A stretch of 64,000 nt of DNA from NCBI GenBank assembly GCA_036346245.1, contig CM070739.1, positions 9,931,403-9,995,402 on the forward strand, written 5' to 3'. This document shows positions 44,837 to 55,440 of the stretch, in pieces. Source of the DNA: Bonia amplexicaulis. Taxonomy: Eukaryota; Streptophyta; Magnoliopsida; Poales; Poaceae. A program made the position numbers and the translations under genes. Position 1 is the stretch's first letter, and the number at the start of each line of letters is the position of its first letter. Below the pieces are notes generated by a model that saw only the letters and a list, made by a program, of their open reading frames with translations, was not told where the DNA came from and ran no database searches.

Positions 44837-46050
44837 TCCTCCCTCTCTAAATGCCAAAGAACGGGGATAGATCAGCGACATTGAATGTGGCACAAACACC
44901 ATACTCTCCAGGTAGCTCAATCTTGTATGCATTATCGTTGATCCTTTCAAGCACTTTAAAAGGACCATCACCGCGGGGCTGTAACTTGCTCTTGCGTAAC
45001 TCTGGAAAACGTTCTTTTCCCAAGTGCACCCAAACGAGCTCTCCCGGTTCAAACACCAGCTTCATTCTTCCTTTATTTGCTCGTTGCACATACTTTCTTG
45101 TCATCTCCTCTATATTTGCCTTCGTTTTCTCATGAATCTTCTTAATGAATTCAGCACGTTTACTAGCATCCATATTAGCTCGTTCCTGCAATGGCAAAAG
45201 ATCGATGGGAGCAATAGGTTTAAATCCATAAACAATCTCAAATGGACATAATTTTGTAGTAGAATGTACCACCCGGTTATAAGCAAATTCCACATGCAGA
45301 ATGCACTATTCCCACATCTTCAAATTATGCTTAAGAACCGCTCGCAACATCATAGAAAGTGTACGGTTCACAACTTCAGTTTGTCCATCTGTTTGAGAAT
45401 GACAGGTAGTAGAGAATAGTAGCTTAGTACCAAGCTTTCCCCACAACGTCTTCCAAAAGTAGCTCAAAAACTTTGTATCACGGTCTGAGACAATTGTCTT
45501 CAGAACGCCATGTAAACGCACGATTTCCCTGAAAAATAAATCGGCAACATGTGAAGCATCGTCGCTCTTATCACATGGAATAAAATGAGCCATTTTACTA
45601 AAACGATCAACCACCACAAATACCGAATCCCTCCCCCTCTTAGTCCGTGGCAATCCTAACACAAAATCCATAGAGATGTCCTCCCACAGAGCACTAGGAA
45701 TAGGTAAAGGCGTGTATAAACCATGGGGATTAAGACGGGACTTAGCTTTATGGCATGTAATGCATTTCAACACGTAGCGTTCCACGTCTCGCCTCATCTT
45801 GGCCAAAAAAAATGATCAGCCAACACACTCTCATTCTTTTATCATCAAAGTGACCCATAAGACCACCTGCATGAGCTTCCTGCAATAAAAGTAAGCGAAC
45901 AGAGCAATCTGGAATGCACAATTTGTTAGCTCTAAATAGGAAACCATCATGCAAATGATACTTATCCCAACCTTTTCCATTAACATATAGTTGGGAAAGT
46001 AACATATGTCGTCTAGACAATGCATCCGCTACAACATTATCCTTCCCTTT
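44837..46050 (-). pseudogene. Integrase of element H
   Basis: Purine tract at 44837-44847. Zinc-binding half GGLMGHFD and CITCHKAKS (46020-45750, frameshift between), core MDFVLGLPRTKRGRD, VSDRDTKF and QTDGQTEVVN (45806-45306), a stop after NLKMWE, then VEFAYNRVVHSTTKLCPF and FEPGELVWVHLGKERFPELR, ending DLSPFFGI (45293-44847). Catalytic residues are all visible, so the damage is limited to a few indels and stops. Confidence 0.88.
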
Positions 46051-46937
46051 CTTATATTAAATACTGTATGGAAAGGATTCTATGAACTCACTCCAACGTG
46101 CATGTCTGCGGTTTAGTTTTAATTGAACTTTAAGATGTTTCAAAGATTCATGGTCAGAATGTATAACAAATTCTCTAGGCCATAAATAGTGCTGCCAAGT
46201 TTCCAACACACGCACTAACGCATACAATTCCTTGTCATAAACTGAATAATTAAGCGTTGGACCACTTAACTTTTCACTGAAATAAGTAATTGGCCTACTT
46301 TGTTGCATAAGCACCCCACCAATCCCTACAACACTAGCATCACATTCAACCTCAAACATCTTACCAAAATCCAGTAGCGCTAGGAGTGGTGCATATGTAA
46401 GCTTATCCTTCAATTCCTGGAATGCTTTGTCTTGTGCTGCCCCCCAATTGAAAGGAACCTCCTTCTTTGTCAATTCATTATTGGGGCAGCAATAGTGCTA
46501 AAATCTTTAACGAACCGGCGGTAGAAACTCGCTAGGCCTAGAAAGCTCCTCACTTGGCTTATATTGTGTGGAGGCGGCCAGTCATGAATAGCCTTAATTT
46601 TTTCCTCATCGACCTCCACGCCTTTACCTGAAACAACAAAGCCAAGAAACACAACCTTATCTGTGCAAAAGGTGCACTTTTTAAGGTTAGCATATAGACT
46701 TTCTTCTCTCAAAACAGCAAGCACGCACCTTATATGTTCAATATGTTCAGTGAAAGTTTTGCTGTAAATAAGAATATCATCAAAGTGTACAACAACAAAC
46801 TTTCCGATGAATGATCTAAGCACATGATTCATTAATCTCATGAAAGTACTAGGTGCATTTGTTAATCCAAAGGGCATGACTAACCATTCATATAAACCAA
46901 ATTTAGTCTTAAATGCAATTTTCCATTCATCGCCCTC
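46051..46937 (-). pseudogene. RNase H and RT C-terminal half of element H
   Basis: RT frame 46877-46470 with MPFGLTNAPSTFMRLMNHVL and catalytic VHFDDILIYSKT, running into SFLGLASFYRRFVKDFSTIA. RNase H frame 46473-46057 with FEVECDASVVGIGGVLMQQ, YDKELYALVRVLETWQHYLW and IHSDHESLKHLK. A one-base frameshift lies at the RT/RNase H border and another at about 46920. Confidence 0.87.
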
Positions 46938-48398
46938 TTACGTTCTTATTTGATGGTACCCACTTCGAAGATCGATCTTAGTAAATATTGTAGAGCCACT
47001 AAGTTCATCTAGCATGTCATCAAGTCTAGGTATCGGATGCCTATACCTAACAGTGATATTATTTATTGCTCTACAATCAACGCACATTCTCCAAGTACCA
47101 TCTTTCTTCGGAACCAAAATAATTGGAACAACACAAGGAGATAGACTTTCCTGTATGTAACCTTTATCAAGAAGCTCTTGAACTTGACGCTGAATTTCTC
47201 TAGTCTCCTCTGGATTTGTGCAGTATGGCGCCCGGTTTGGCAATGGAGCTCCTGGTACCAAATCAATTTGATGCTCAATCCCGCGCTTAGGTGGCAGCCC
47301 GGGTGGTACATCATCGGGAAACACGTCCTCATATGCCTGCAATAGATCAAGACAAACACTAGGCAAAGTAGATGATAAATCGTCAGTCGATAAAAAGGTT
47401 TCTTTGTATAGGAGTACAAAGAACGTAGTATTAGGTTCACTCAATTCTTTTAAGTCCCTTTTCCTAGCCATCATGACTAATCCCTGTTTTCTCGTTGGCT
47501 TGGTCATATTTGGCTTTGAAGCTTTTGGCTGTGGATGCACTCCCTTACTATTATTGTGGATCGCACTAGAATGTTTCTCACTCTCTCGCTTATTTTGAAC
47601 CTTTCTCTTTTGCTCGTCCACAAATACCACCTCCGGAGTCATGGGTAGCCATGTAAACTTTTCTCCTTTATGGACAAAAACGAGACGGTTTGCACGACCG
47701 CTGATTTGCACATCACGATCAAATAACCAAGGACGTCCCAGCAGTAGGTGACATGCATGCATGGGCACCACATCGCACTCCACCACATCATGATATGTGC
47801 CAACTGAAATAGGGATTCTTACCATGCATGTCACTCTCAATGATCCGCAATCGTTCAGCCACTGCATATGATAAGGATGTGGATGGGGCTTTGTTTGCAA
47901 TCCTAACTTCTCAACCATCTCCGTACTAGCAATATTATTGCAGCTGCCACTATCAATAATAACTCGACATACCTTCGCATTCACCAAACAACGTGTATGA
48001 AACAAGTTATGTCGCTGCCCCTTATCTTCCTCAACCACCTGGGCGCTCAAAGAGCGGCAAACGACCAAGGCTTCTCCTCCAACATAGTTATGGCTCAACA
48101 AAGTGCCAGCCTCATCAACATCATGATCACCTTCAGCTGCAAAATCAGGGTTAGCATTATTATCACCCTCGTGATCACTCGTAGACTCCCACTCACCCTC
48201 ATCATTTACTAGCAGCACCCTTCGACTAGGGCACTCTGAAGATTTGTGTCCTTCCTTTGCACTTAAAACACTGAATATCACGACTGCGCGAAGAAGATGA
48301 CGATGCCGGTGTAGAAGAAGTCCCCGCCGATGCAACGGGATGCCTATCATCGGGGCGAGATGCTGGCGAAGATGCTGAGGATGCTGCGGTCCGACCAA
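46938..48398 (-). pseudogene. Zinc knuckle, protease and RT N-terminus of element H
   Basis: 486-codon frame. It begins in a basic linker, has the second half of the zinc knuckle (EGHKSSECP), protease with VIIDSGSCNNIASTEMVEKL and LLLGRPWLFD, a long linker, and RT N-terminus GIEHQIDLVPGAPLPNRAPY, VPIILVPKKDGTWRMCVDCR and FTKIDLRSGYHQIR. The protease has a standard D-S-G triad, unlike the D-G-G of A, C, E and G. Confidence 0.88.
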
Positions 48399-49539
48399 TT
48401 GTGGTGGTCGGCGGCAGCCCAGAAGTCACACCTCCTCCTGCAGCCCCTTGTGAGCGGCCCTTGGACTGCTGCTGTCCACGGCCCCAATTCGGTACAGCGG
48501 GGCGCCCCGAAAAAGAACGAAATTGTCCGCGGTGTTGATTTCGCTTCTCGACTCGTATGGCTTGGTGTACTAGTTCTTGCATTGTGTTATAGGGATACAA
48601 CTCCACATCATCAGCAATATCTTCATTCAAACCACGCAAAAACCTTGCCATCTTAGCTTCATCACTTTCTTGAATCCTTGCACGAATCAGCAATACTTCC
48701 ATCTCTTTGTAATAATTATCAACGGTGCGGGAACCTTGACTAAGGCGCTGCAATTTGTTATGGAGATCTCTTTGGTAATGTTGAGGAATAAATCGACGTC
48801 GCATAGCACATTTCATTCCATCCCATGTGTTGATATGATCATTACCAGCTGCATATAGTGCCTCCTGTAACTGATTCCACCATGTCAGTGCATAACTAGA
48901 AAATTCTACAGAAGCTAATTTTACCCTCTTTGCATCAGAGAAATCAAGGATACGGAAAGTCTGATCGCACTTCTCCTCCCAATCAACATATGCATCCGTA
49001 TTCTCCTGTCCGGTAAAAGAAGGCACATTTATCTTAACTTTCGTCATGCTGTCCGGATCACCTCGGTAACGATAGTCATGTGGGCGACCACCATTACCAT
49101 AGTATCCACCACGTCAAGGGAATGGTGACTGCCCCAATGGATCCAAAATGTCACGCGCTTCACCACCATCATCGTAGTAGTCTCCAATGTCGTGCCCACG
49201 GGAACCAAGGCCACGTCCGCATGCACCACGGCCTCGGAAAGGCCGTCCATCTTCACCTAGGGCGCCCCTACCCCGCGCATCACCGGATAGAGCTCCGCCC
49301 TCTATGTCGTCGGCCAGTGGGGCAGTGGGGTTTTGGGCATGATCCCCGTTTCCCACTGCATGAAAACGCTCATTGAGCATCCTCGCAAAAGTGCCCTCCA
49401 ACCGCTGTTCAAGCACCATGATCTCGCGATTGAGCCTCCTTGATCGTCAGATTTGACGGTCAAATTCTTGACGCGTCATCAGAAACCTGAGCGTCGCACC
49501 ATGAGAATGATGCACACTCTCAAGCGTTCCCTCGCCATG
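48226..49539 (-). pseudogene. gag of element H
   Basis: Start MARERLRVC at 49539 is followed by broken frames. Blocks: LNREIMVLEQRLEGTFARML (49419-49114), then the capsid core KVKINVPSFTGQENTDAYVD, YALTWWNQLQEA and RRRFIPQHYQRDLHNKLQRL, a Ser/Pro-rich linker and the first half of the knuckle, IQCFKCKG (49047-48226). The knuckle is split by a frameshift from its second half in the overlapping frame. Confidence 0.85.
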
Positions 49540-49590
49540 TTAGCTATGACTGACAACAAACATGTATATATGTGGACAACTCACAACTCA

Positions 49591-49830
49591 TGATACGGGT
49601 TGTCCGATCTTTTCGACGTAGGATCAAGATACTCACGTGGATTTGATGAACCGTAGTTATCTCCCGTTGCCAATGCAAGAGTTAGCACTCTATAATTCGC
49701 CCAACCACACGTGCTGAACTTCACGACCACCGATGAAGTTCCATCGCACTCCCAATTCCCAAAGGAAAGGTTGAACGATCTTGATTGAAGAAAATCACTC
49801 CTAATTTCCTATGGAACTTCGGTAGCAATG
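49591..49830 (-). repeat. Terminal part of the 3' LTR of A2
   Basis: Ends ACCCGTATCA on the minus strand at 49591. The end-proximal 160 bp are A-type (CACGTGGATTTGATGAACCG on the plus strand) and the rest is B-type (GATTGAAGAAAATCACTCC). Confidence 0.75.
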
Positions 49831-50203
49831 CTTGTATGAGCCTAGTGAGGGCTCCAATGTTCTCCTGCAATTGGCGCACATTTTCATCAGCTTGTATCTC
49901 TATATTTTGCATCTTCCTTGCAAGGTTGAACGATCTTGATTGAAGAAAATACTTCGGTAGCTTGTATGAGCCTAGTGAGGGCTCCAATGTTCTCCTGCAA
50001 TTGGCGCACATTTTCATCAGCTTGTATCTCTATATTTTGCATCTTCCTTGCAATTTGATCAGCAAAAGCATCATGCTTCTCATGGAGTTGATCGATCCCT
50101 TGGCGTAGCTCACGTTGAAAGTATTCACGGAATGCCCCAAATTTTGCTTGAGTTTCATTTGTCTCACCACTCTCATCATGGTGTTCTCCTCCACCTAACA
50201 TGG
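49831..50203 (-). pseudogene. gag N-terminus of A2, with internal duplication
   Basis: Start MLGGGEHHDESGETNETQAK at 50201. Coiled-coil-like region (FREYFQRELRQGIDQLHEKH, QADENVRQLQENIG), then truncated. A 93-bp piece (49831-49923) is repeated at 49961-50053, separated by 37 bp of LTR-derived sequence. The undamaged start here helps to set the start of the frameshifted relatives. Confidence 0.8.
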
Positions 50204-51182
50204 TTAGCTATGCAAGAAACAAGTAGCTATGTAGAATAATGCTTTATGGAAATCACTCAATCTCACTATTTTCTCTCCCAAGTAAAGTTCTTACCCTTCC
50301 GAAGTGAATTAAGGCCAATAAAAACTTACACCTGGTAGAAGTGACAACAGCAACATGATGATTAAGCGAATTCAAGAGTTTTCACTACTTACACAACAAC
50401 GGTTATATGGTGGAGCTTGGTATGGAAGTTTATATCCTAGAAATCTGAAATTTTTGATGTTGTAAAGTTAAGTAGTAATCCAAGCTAGAATACTTTGCCT
50501 AAGTGCTGATCCAAAAGATTTAAGTGAGGTATATGAACGCACACGCAAAGATCAATGTGACTTGATGCAAACAAAGGAATGAGCAAACTAGAGGCAATCT
50601 GAAATTAAAGATTAGGTAGCTCGTTTTGCACCAAGTACTAGGAGAGATGCTAGCCAATTGCAATGATATCAATGTAAGGGCACGAGATTGCTCAAGAAAT
50701 TAAATCACACAATCTGAATTTATGGACAAGGAGCTCACCCAAATTCGGCCATTTTTTCTTTTTCTTTTCTTTTTTTCAGTTGTCCTTTTTTTTGTAAAGG
50801 TCGAACTAGCTTTAATCGTTCCTTTGATTTTTTTTTTGCAGGTCACAAATATTTAGCAAAGTGTAAAATACACAAAAGCAGCCCTAGATGCAACATTCAA
50901 CAGCTAGTCTCAATTGATGAAAAATAATAGCAAGATTTTTTTTTTGGATTTTGGATTGGACACAAAGATTTAGCTACACAAATAAACACGAACGATCAGC
51001 ACCTAAACAAATTTCTAATGGATCAAAACCTAACAAAACTCACAAAATTAACAGATGCAAAAACTAGGGTTTGGATTTTTTGTGGCAATTTTCAGTTTTA
51101 ATGGACTATAGGAACAGAAGTAAATAAATCTAAAACTAAGGGTAAATAATCCTACCGAGTAAACCGCGCTCTGATACCAATA
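50204..51182 (-). other. Leader of A2 with primer binding site
   Basis: About 980 bp non-coding, matching the leaders at 846-1843 and 30525-31527. The primer binding site TGGTATCAGAGC is at 51168-51179. Confidence 0.82.
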
Positions 51183-52018
51183 TGATACGGGGTCGCCCGA
51201 TCTTCTCGACGTAGGATCAAGATACTCACGTGGATTTGATGAACCGTAGTGATCTCCCATTGCCAATGCAAGAGTTAGCACTCTACAATTCGCCCAACCA
51301 CATGTGCTGAACTTCACGACCACCGATGAAGTTCCATCGAACTCCTAATTCCCAATGGAAAGGTTGAACGATTTTGATTAAAGAAAATCACTCCTAATTT
51401 CCTATGGAACTTCGGTAGCAATGCTAAACTCGAACAAACTTCAGTAGATTTATTATTCTCAAACGTGGTCCTCTTACAATGGGGGTCTAACCCTCAATAT
51501 ATAGTTCCCTCTCCACCTCATGGCTGGCCAAGAGGTCCTAAACCAACTCCAACTCATCCCTACATGTATTGGACAGAAACTCACACAAAAGGAAAAACCT
51601 AAAATTAAACCGTCACCACGTTTCGGTCATAAATTTTTATGCGTGACGAATTTGAAGGTGGGCCGAATCCATTGCATAGCCCTTGAAATTATCTTTCCAA
51701 CGAGTACAAGAACACCTGAATTGGACTCCGTTTGAAAGTTATGGTTTTAGTAATGCCGTCAGGCTGTCCCGAACAATTCGAATTGAATCTCGAGTTGAAT
51801 CCGAGTTTGAATTGGATTGAGCACATGGGAGGTCCGAATTTGGTTTGAAAATGTTATCCAAAACTTGTAGTTTAAGTCCTTGTGCTCCTCCCTTTTGCTC
51901 TCCCATGTCTTCACATGAATCATATCTAAGAATACATAAAATAATAGCATGAGGTAGTATTCCAAGTTCATCATCAATTAAAAGAAACTCCTTAAGAAAC
52001 AAATTCACCTGACAATAT
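51183..52018 (-). repeat. 5' LTR of A2, A/B chimera
   Basis: Ends CCCCGTATCA at 51183. From there to about 51355 it follows the A LTR; beyond, it follows the B LTR (AACTCCTTAAGAAACAAATT near 51990). The first 80-90 bp are missing and plus-strand F sequence begins at 52019. Confidence 0.78.
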
Positions 52019-52249
52019 TATTAATTTATTTGTGTGGAACAACGAGAATGACACGATAATTGATTTATACATATACCATGCATATGTGTTGTTCTTTTTA
52101 TCTACTACGCCTTCAGATGTTCTTGATATGCTAAGCAAAAGAAGTGTTGATGACAAATATATATACCATGCATATACGTTGTATTCTTTGCTTAGTACAA
52201 TTTCAGGCAACCAAAAGCCGAGGACGACTTTTCTTGAAGAAGGGGAGGA
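52019..52249 (+). other. F-type 3' internal region and polypurine tract
   Basis: Plus-strand equivalent of 8355-8450 and 11604-11778. It contains an imperfect duplication (ATACCATGCATATGTGTTG and ATACCATGCATATACGTTG). It ends in the purine tract GAAGAAGGGGAGGA (52236-52249) before the LTR. A weak ORF (52032 onward) reads through the purine tract into the LTR as EEGEDDEDTHMLSTF. Confidence 0.7.
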
Positions 52250-53176
52250 TGATGAGGATACGCACATGCTTAGCACCTTTCACGCGAATACATTATTTCA
52301 TTGGAAAGATGTATTGAGCCGCATTAAATATTGTCAGGTGAATTTGTTTCTTAAGGAGTTTTTTTTATTGATGATGAACTTGGAATACTATCTCATGCTA
52401 TTATTTTATGTATTCTTAGGTATGATTCATGTGAAGACTTGGGAGAGCAAAAGGGAGAAGCACAAGGACTTAAACTACAAGTTTTGGATAAGATTTTCAA
52501 GCCAAACTCGGACCTCCCACGTGCTCAATCCAATTCAAACTAGGATTCAACTCAGGATTCAATTCGGATTCGGTTCGAGACAGCACCGACAGCGATTACT
52601 AAAAGACCATAACTTTCACAAACGGAGTCCGATTCAGGTGTTCTTGTACTCGTTGGAAAGATAATTTCAAGGGCTACGTAGTGAATCTGGCCCCACTTCA
52701 AATTCATCGCAGATAAAATGTTATGACCGAAATATGGTGACGGTTTAATTTTAGGTTTTTCCTTTTGTGTGAGTCTGTTTTCAAATACATGTAGGGATGA
52801 GTTGGAGTTGGTTTAGGACCTCTTGGCCAGCCATGAGGTGGAGAGGGAACTATATATTGAGGGTTAGACCCCCATTGTAAAGGGGACCACGTTTGAGAAT
52901 AATTAATCTACTAAAGTTTGTTCAAGTTTAGCATTGCTACCAAAGTTCCATAGGGAATTTAGGAGTGATTTTCTTCAATCAAGATCGTTCAGCCTTTCCG
53001 TTGGGAATTGGGTGCACGATAGATCTTCGCTTGGTGATCGGCGAAATCAACATGAGAGTGTTTTGGCGGATTAAAGAGTATTCGTCCCTTGCATTGGCAT
53101 TGGAGGATCATTACGATTCATCAAGACTCCCATGAGTATCCATCCTACGTCGAGAAGATCGGGCGACCCCGTATCA
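52250..53176 (+). repeat. 3' LTR of an F-type element
   Basis: 927 bp, TGATGAGGATACGC to GACCCCGTATCA. Preceded by its purine tract, so it is a 3' LTR. It is the right-hand edge of the retrotransposon cluster. Confidence 0.85.
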
Positions 53177-55087
53177 GTCCGCCTCCACACCATATAGAAG
53201 CGCGACCGGTGGAAGACGAAGACGCGCAGTTGCCCGACAGCCCAACGTCTTGCCATGTGGCCCTATCTCTCGAGAATGGACGGGCGGTCGTACGGCCGTT
53301 TTACAAGGCATGACGTGCCAATCATGCGCAGCCACGCGTCCTGCCATACCGAGAAAAAGCGCGTGGCCGCTGACACCGCAAGACGCACCAATCGTATACT
53401 GTCACGTCGCGCAGTTCACATCGCACGCCAGGCATCGTCAAAGCACTGTCGTTGAGCTACAAGCCACCTGGCTGCGCCTTGACTTCGACTTTGCACGGCG
53501 AATCCGGAGTCCACCTCGACTTTAAGCTCGCACGACGACTCTGGAAGACCACTTCGACTTTGTCTCCGAGGGTTGAGCCAGCCCTCCGATTCGGCCTCGT
53601 ATACGAAGCACGATTCTGCATCCCGCTTCACCTGCACGTCCGCGGAGCGAAGTCGGATGCACCCCGGGTTTCGCCTTGACGAACCGGCTCCGACAACGGA
53701 CAAATGAAGGAGAACGATGGTGCAACGCCGAAGAGGCATGTAAAGCCCCCTCGCCACACACGTTCGGGAAGCACCAATCGGCGGAAATCCAACAGTCCGC
53801 TTTCCCCACGGTTGGGAAGCGTGACCGGCGATCCGTGATAAGTTTTGACCAAACCCAAAAATAGGCCCCCTTCAGTCCATCAGCATCCTCTGATTGTATT
53901 GTGGCTTCTTTCTACTACACAACAGTATTATTAGAGAATGCAAATGAATTGAGGTAGACCTATTTTTGAGAACAAGGTCATCCCAGCCATACCCGGATAC
54001 GCATCACGTAGCAGCGTATATATATACCCGCTTGCCGTCGGCCGGGAAGCACAACTGGCGGAAGTGCAACCGGCGAGAGGTCATGTGTCGCGGTGGCGCG
54101 GTTGCGTGACGCCTTATATCCCACGACACACCAATAATGTCCCCCTCAGGACTGAACACACAACCGCAGTCATGCGGCCGCCTGACATGGTCCAACTCTT
54201 GCCACGTACCAATGGCCGGCGCGATTCTCGAGGCCACTAATGCACTGTCGGTAGGCTACTAGCCGGTACTTCGACTTCGACTTCGACAACGGCTCCGCCT
54301 CCGCGTAACAACCCCGACTTTGACTTCGACTTACCATCGGGAGCGTGCACCCACGGAAGCCGAAGCCACGGGGTTGCGTGCGCACCTACACCGTGTCCTG
54401 CCATGAGTTCTGCCTTCTCGGGAAGGGGCCTGACAGTCCACGACGCGCCAACCACGTGCAGCCACGTGTCCTGCCCCATCGGGAAAAAGCGTGTGGCCGC
54501 AGCCGAGCGACCGTTGACACCACAAGACACATCGATCACACGCCGTCATGTCGTGCAGTTCCCATTGCACGCCGGGCATCATTAAAGCACCGTCGCTGAG
54601 CCACGAGCCACCTGGCTGTGCTTCGACTTCGAGTCTGTGCGGTAAATCCGGAGTCCACCCCGACTTTGGCACCGCATGACAACTCCGGAGCCCACTTCGA
54701 CTCCTAGGCTGTGTGGCGCCGGCATACCCATCTATGCCCAAGATCACAGAAAGTTCACAGGCCGCAGGGACGGACGGGGCCAAATGGCTCAGCAGCACGG
54801 CTTCGGCCCGTGAAGCCCTTCACCACGAGAGGCTCCTGTTGTAGGGGTGGCCCCCACCTAAGCCCAGCCGGCCTGTTAGAAGGTTGTAAAGCCCAGAATA
54901 TGACATGTATAATGACATAAATGCCCTTGAGAGGGATGCTCAGGTGTAAGGGCACGATTGTAAAATACTCCCCATATAAATATATATACCGCTGTCCAGG
55001 TCTTAGGGAAAGGCCCAAGGAAGCTTTGCTCACCTAACATCTCCACTACCACACTACCATCTCTCTGTTTGGTCTGTAACCACAACA
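53177..55087. repeat. Unclassified GC-rich repetitive DNA
   Basis: No protein I recognise. It contains many CTTCGACTTCGAC-like short repeats and an internal direct duplication (see next entry). The right end (about 54950-55087) has a TATA-like stretch ATATAAATATATATACC and resembles the promoter part of an LTR, ending ACCACAACA. It may be LTR-derived, but no partner or target duplication was found. Confidence 0.5.
53309..54715. repeat. Pair of diverged direct repeats
   Basis: 53309-53575 and 54433-54715 align over their whole length, sharing blocks such as GAGCCACCTGGCTG-like, AATCCGGAGTCCACC and GAAAAAGCG. By eye roughly three quarters of bases agree. This indicates an old tandem duplication with a period of about 1.1 kb. 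Confidence 0.7.
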
Positions 55088-55440
55088 GTTTGAAATTTGA
55101 TTTTGTCTTGAGTTGTATTGATCATTTTTAAAATTAACTCCAAACTTTATGTTAATTCAACTTTGTCAGAATTAAAATTAATTTATAACATTCTAACTTA
55201 AATTTGTTCCTAAAATTAAATTAATTACTTTTTATAATTAATTAAGATATTTAATTATTTACAAATAAATAAAATGTAAGCTATAATATTATAACTCTTT
55301 TACATTCTTTCCAATTCCCTCAAAAATTTTCAATCCCCTCCTGATTTTCCCTTTCTCCCTTTTTTTTCTTTCCCGGATTCCCAACTCATTTATCCTTTGC
55401 TTATCTTTTTTTACCATATCCCTTCAGACCCTTCCCTTTC
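55088..55440. other. AT-rich spacer
   Basis: AT-rich sequence with TTAATTAAT-like runs and a pyrimidine-rich end. No gene, repeat or signal that I can support. Confidence 0.5.

Larger units (their letters stand above)
43888..49590 (-). mobile_element. Element H, CRM-like Ty3/Gypsy
   Basis: Minus-strand element with a 3' LTR (43888-44836), purine tract, integrase, RNase H, RT, protease and gag up to an ATG at 49539 and a short leader. Its 5' LTR is missing: an A/B-type LTR end sits at 49591. The left flank is GCCAA; the right flank cannot be found. Confidence 0.82.
49591..52018 (-). mobile_element. Deleted A/B chimeric element (A2)
   Basis: Minus strand: 5' LTR 51183-52018 (its beginning missing), leader 50204-51182, gag N-terminus 49831-50203, then a jump to the terminal 240 bp of the 3' LTR (49591-49830). 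Everything from mid-gag to the middle of the 3' LTR is gone. Both LTR pieces show the same switch from A-type to B-type sequence. Confidence 0.8.

Noticed and set aside
16896..49590. Centromeric location from CRM-like elements
   Set aside because: No satellite arrays, a host gene is near, and several non-CRM elements are present; the clade alone does not prove position.
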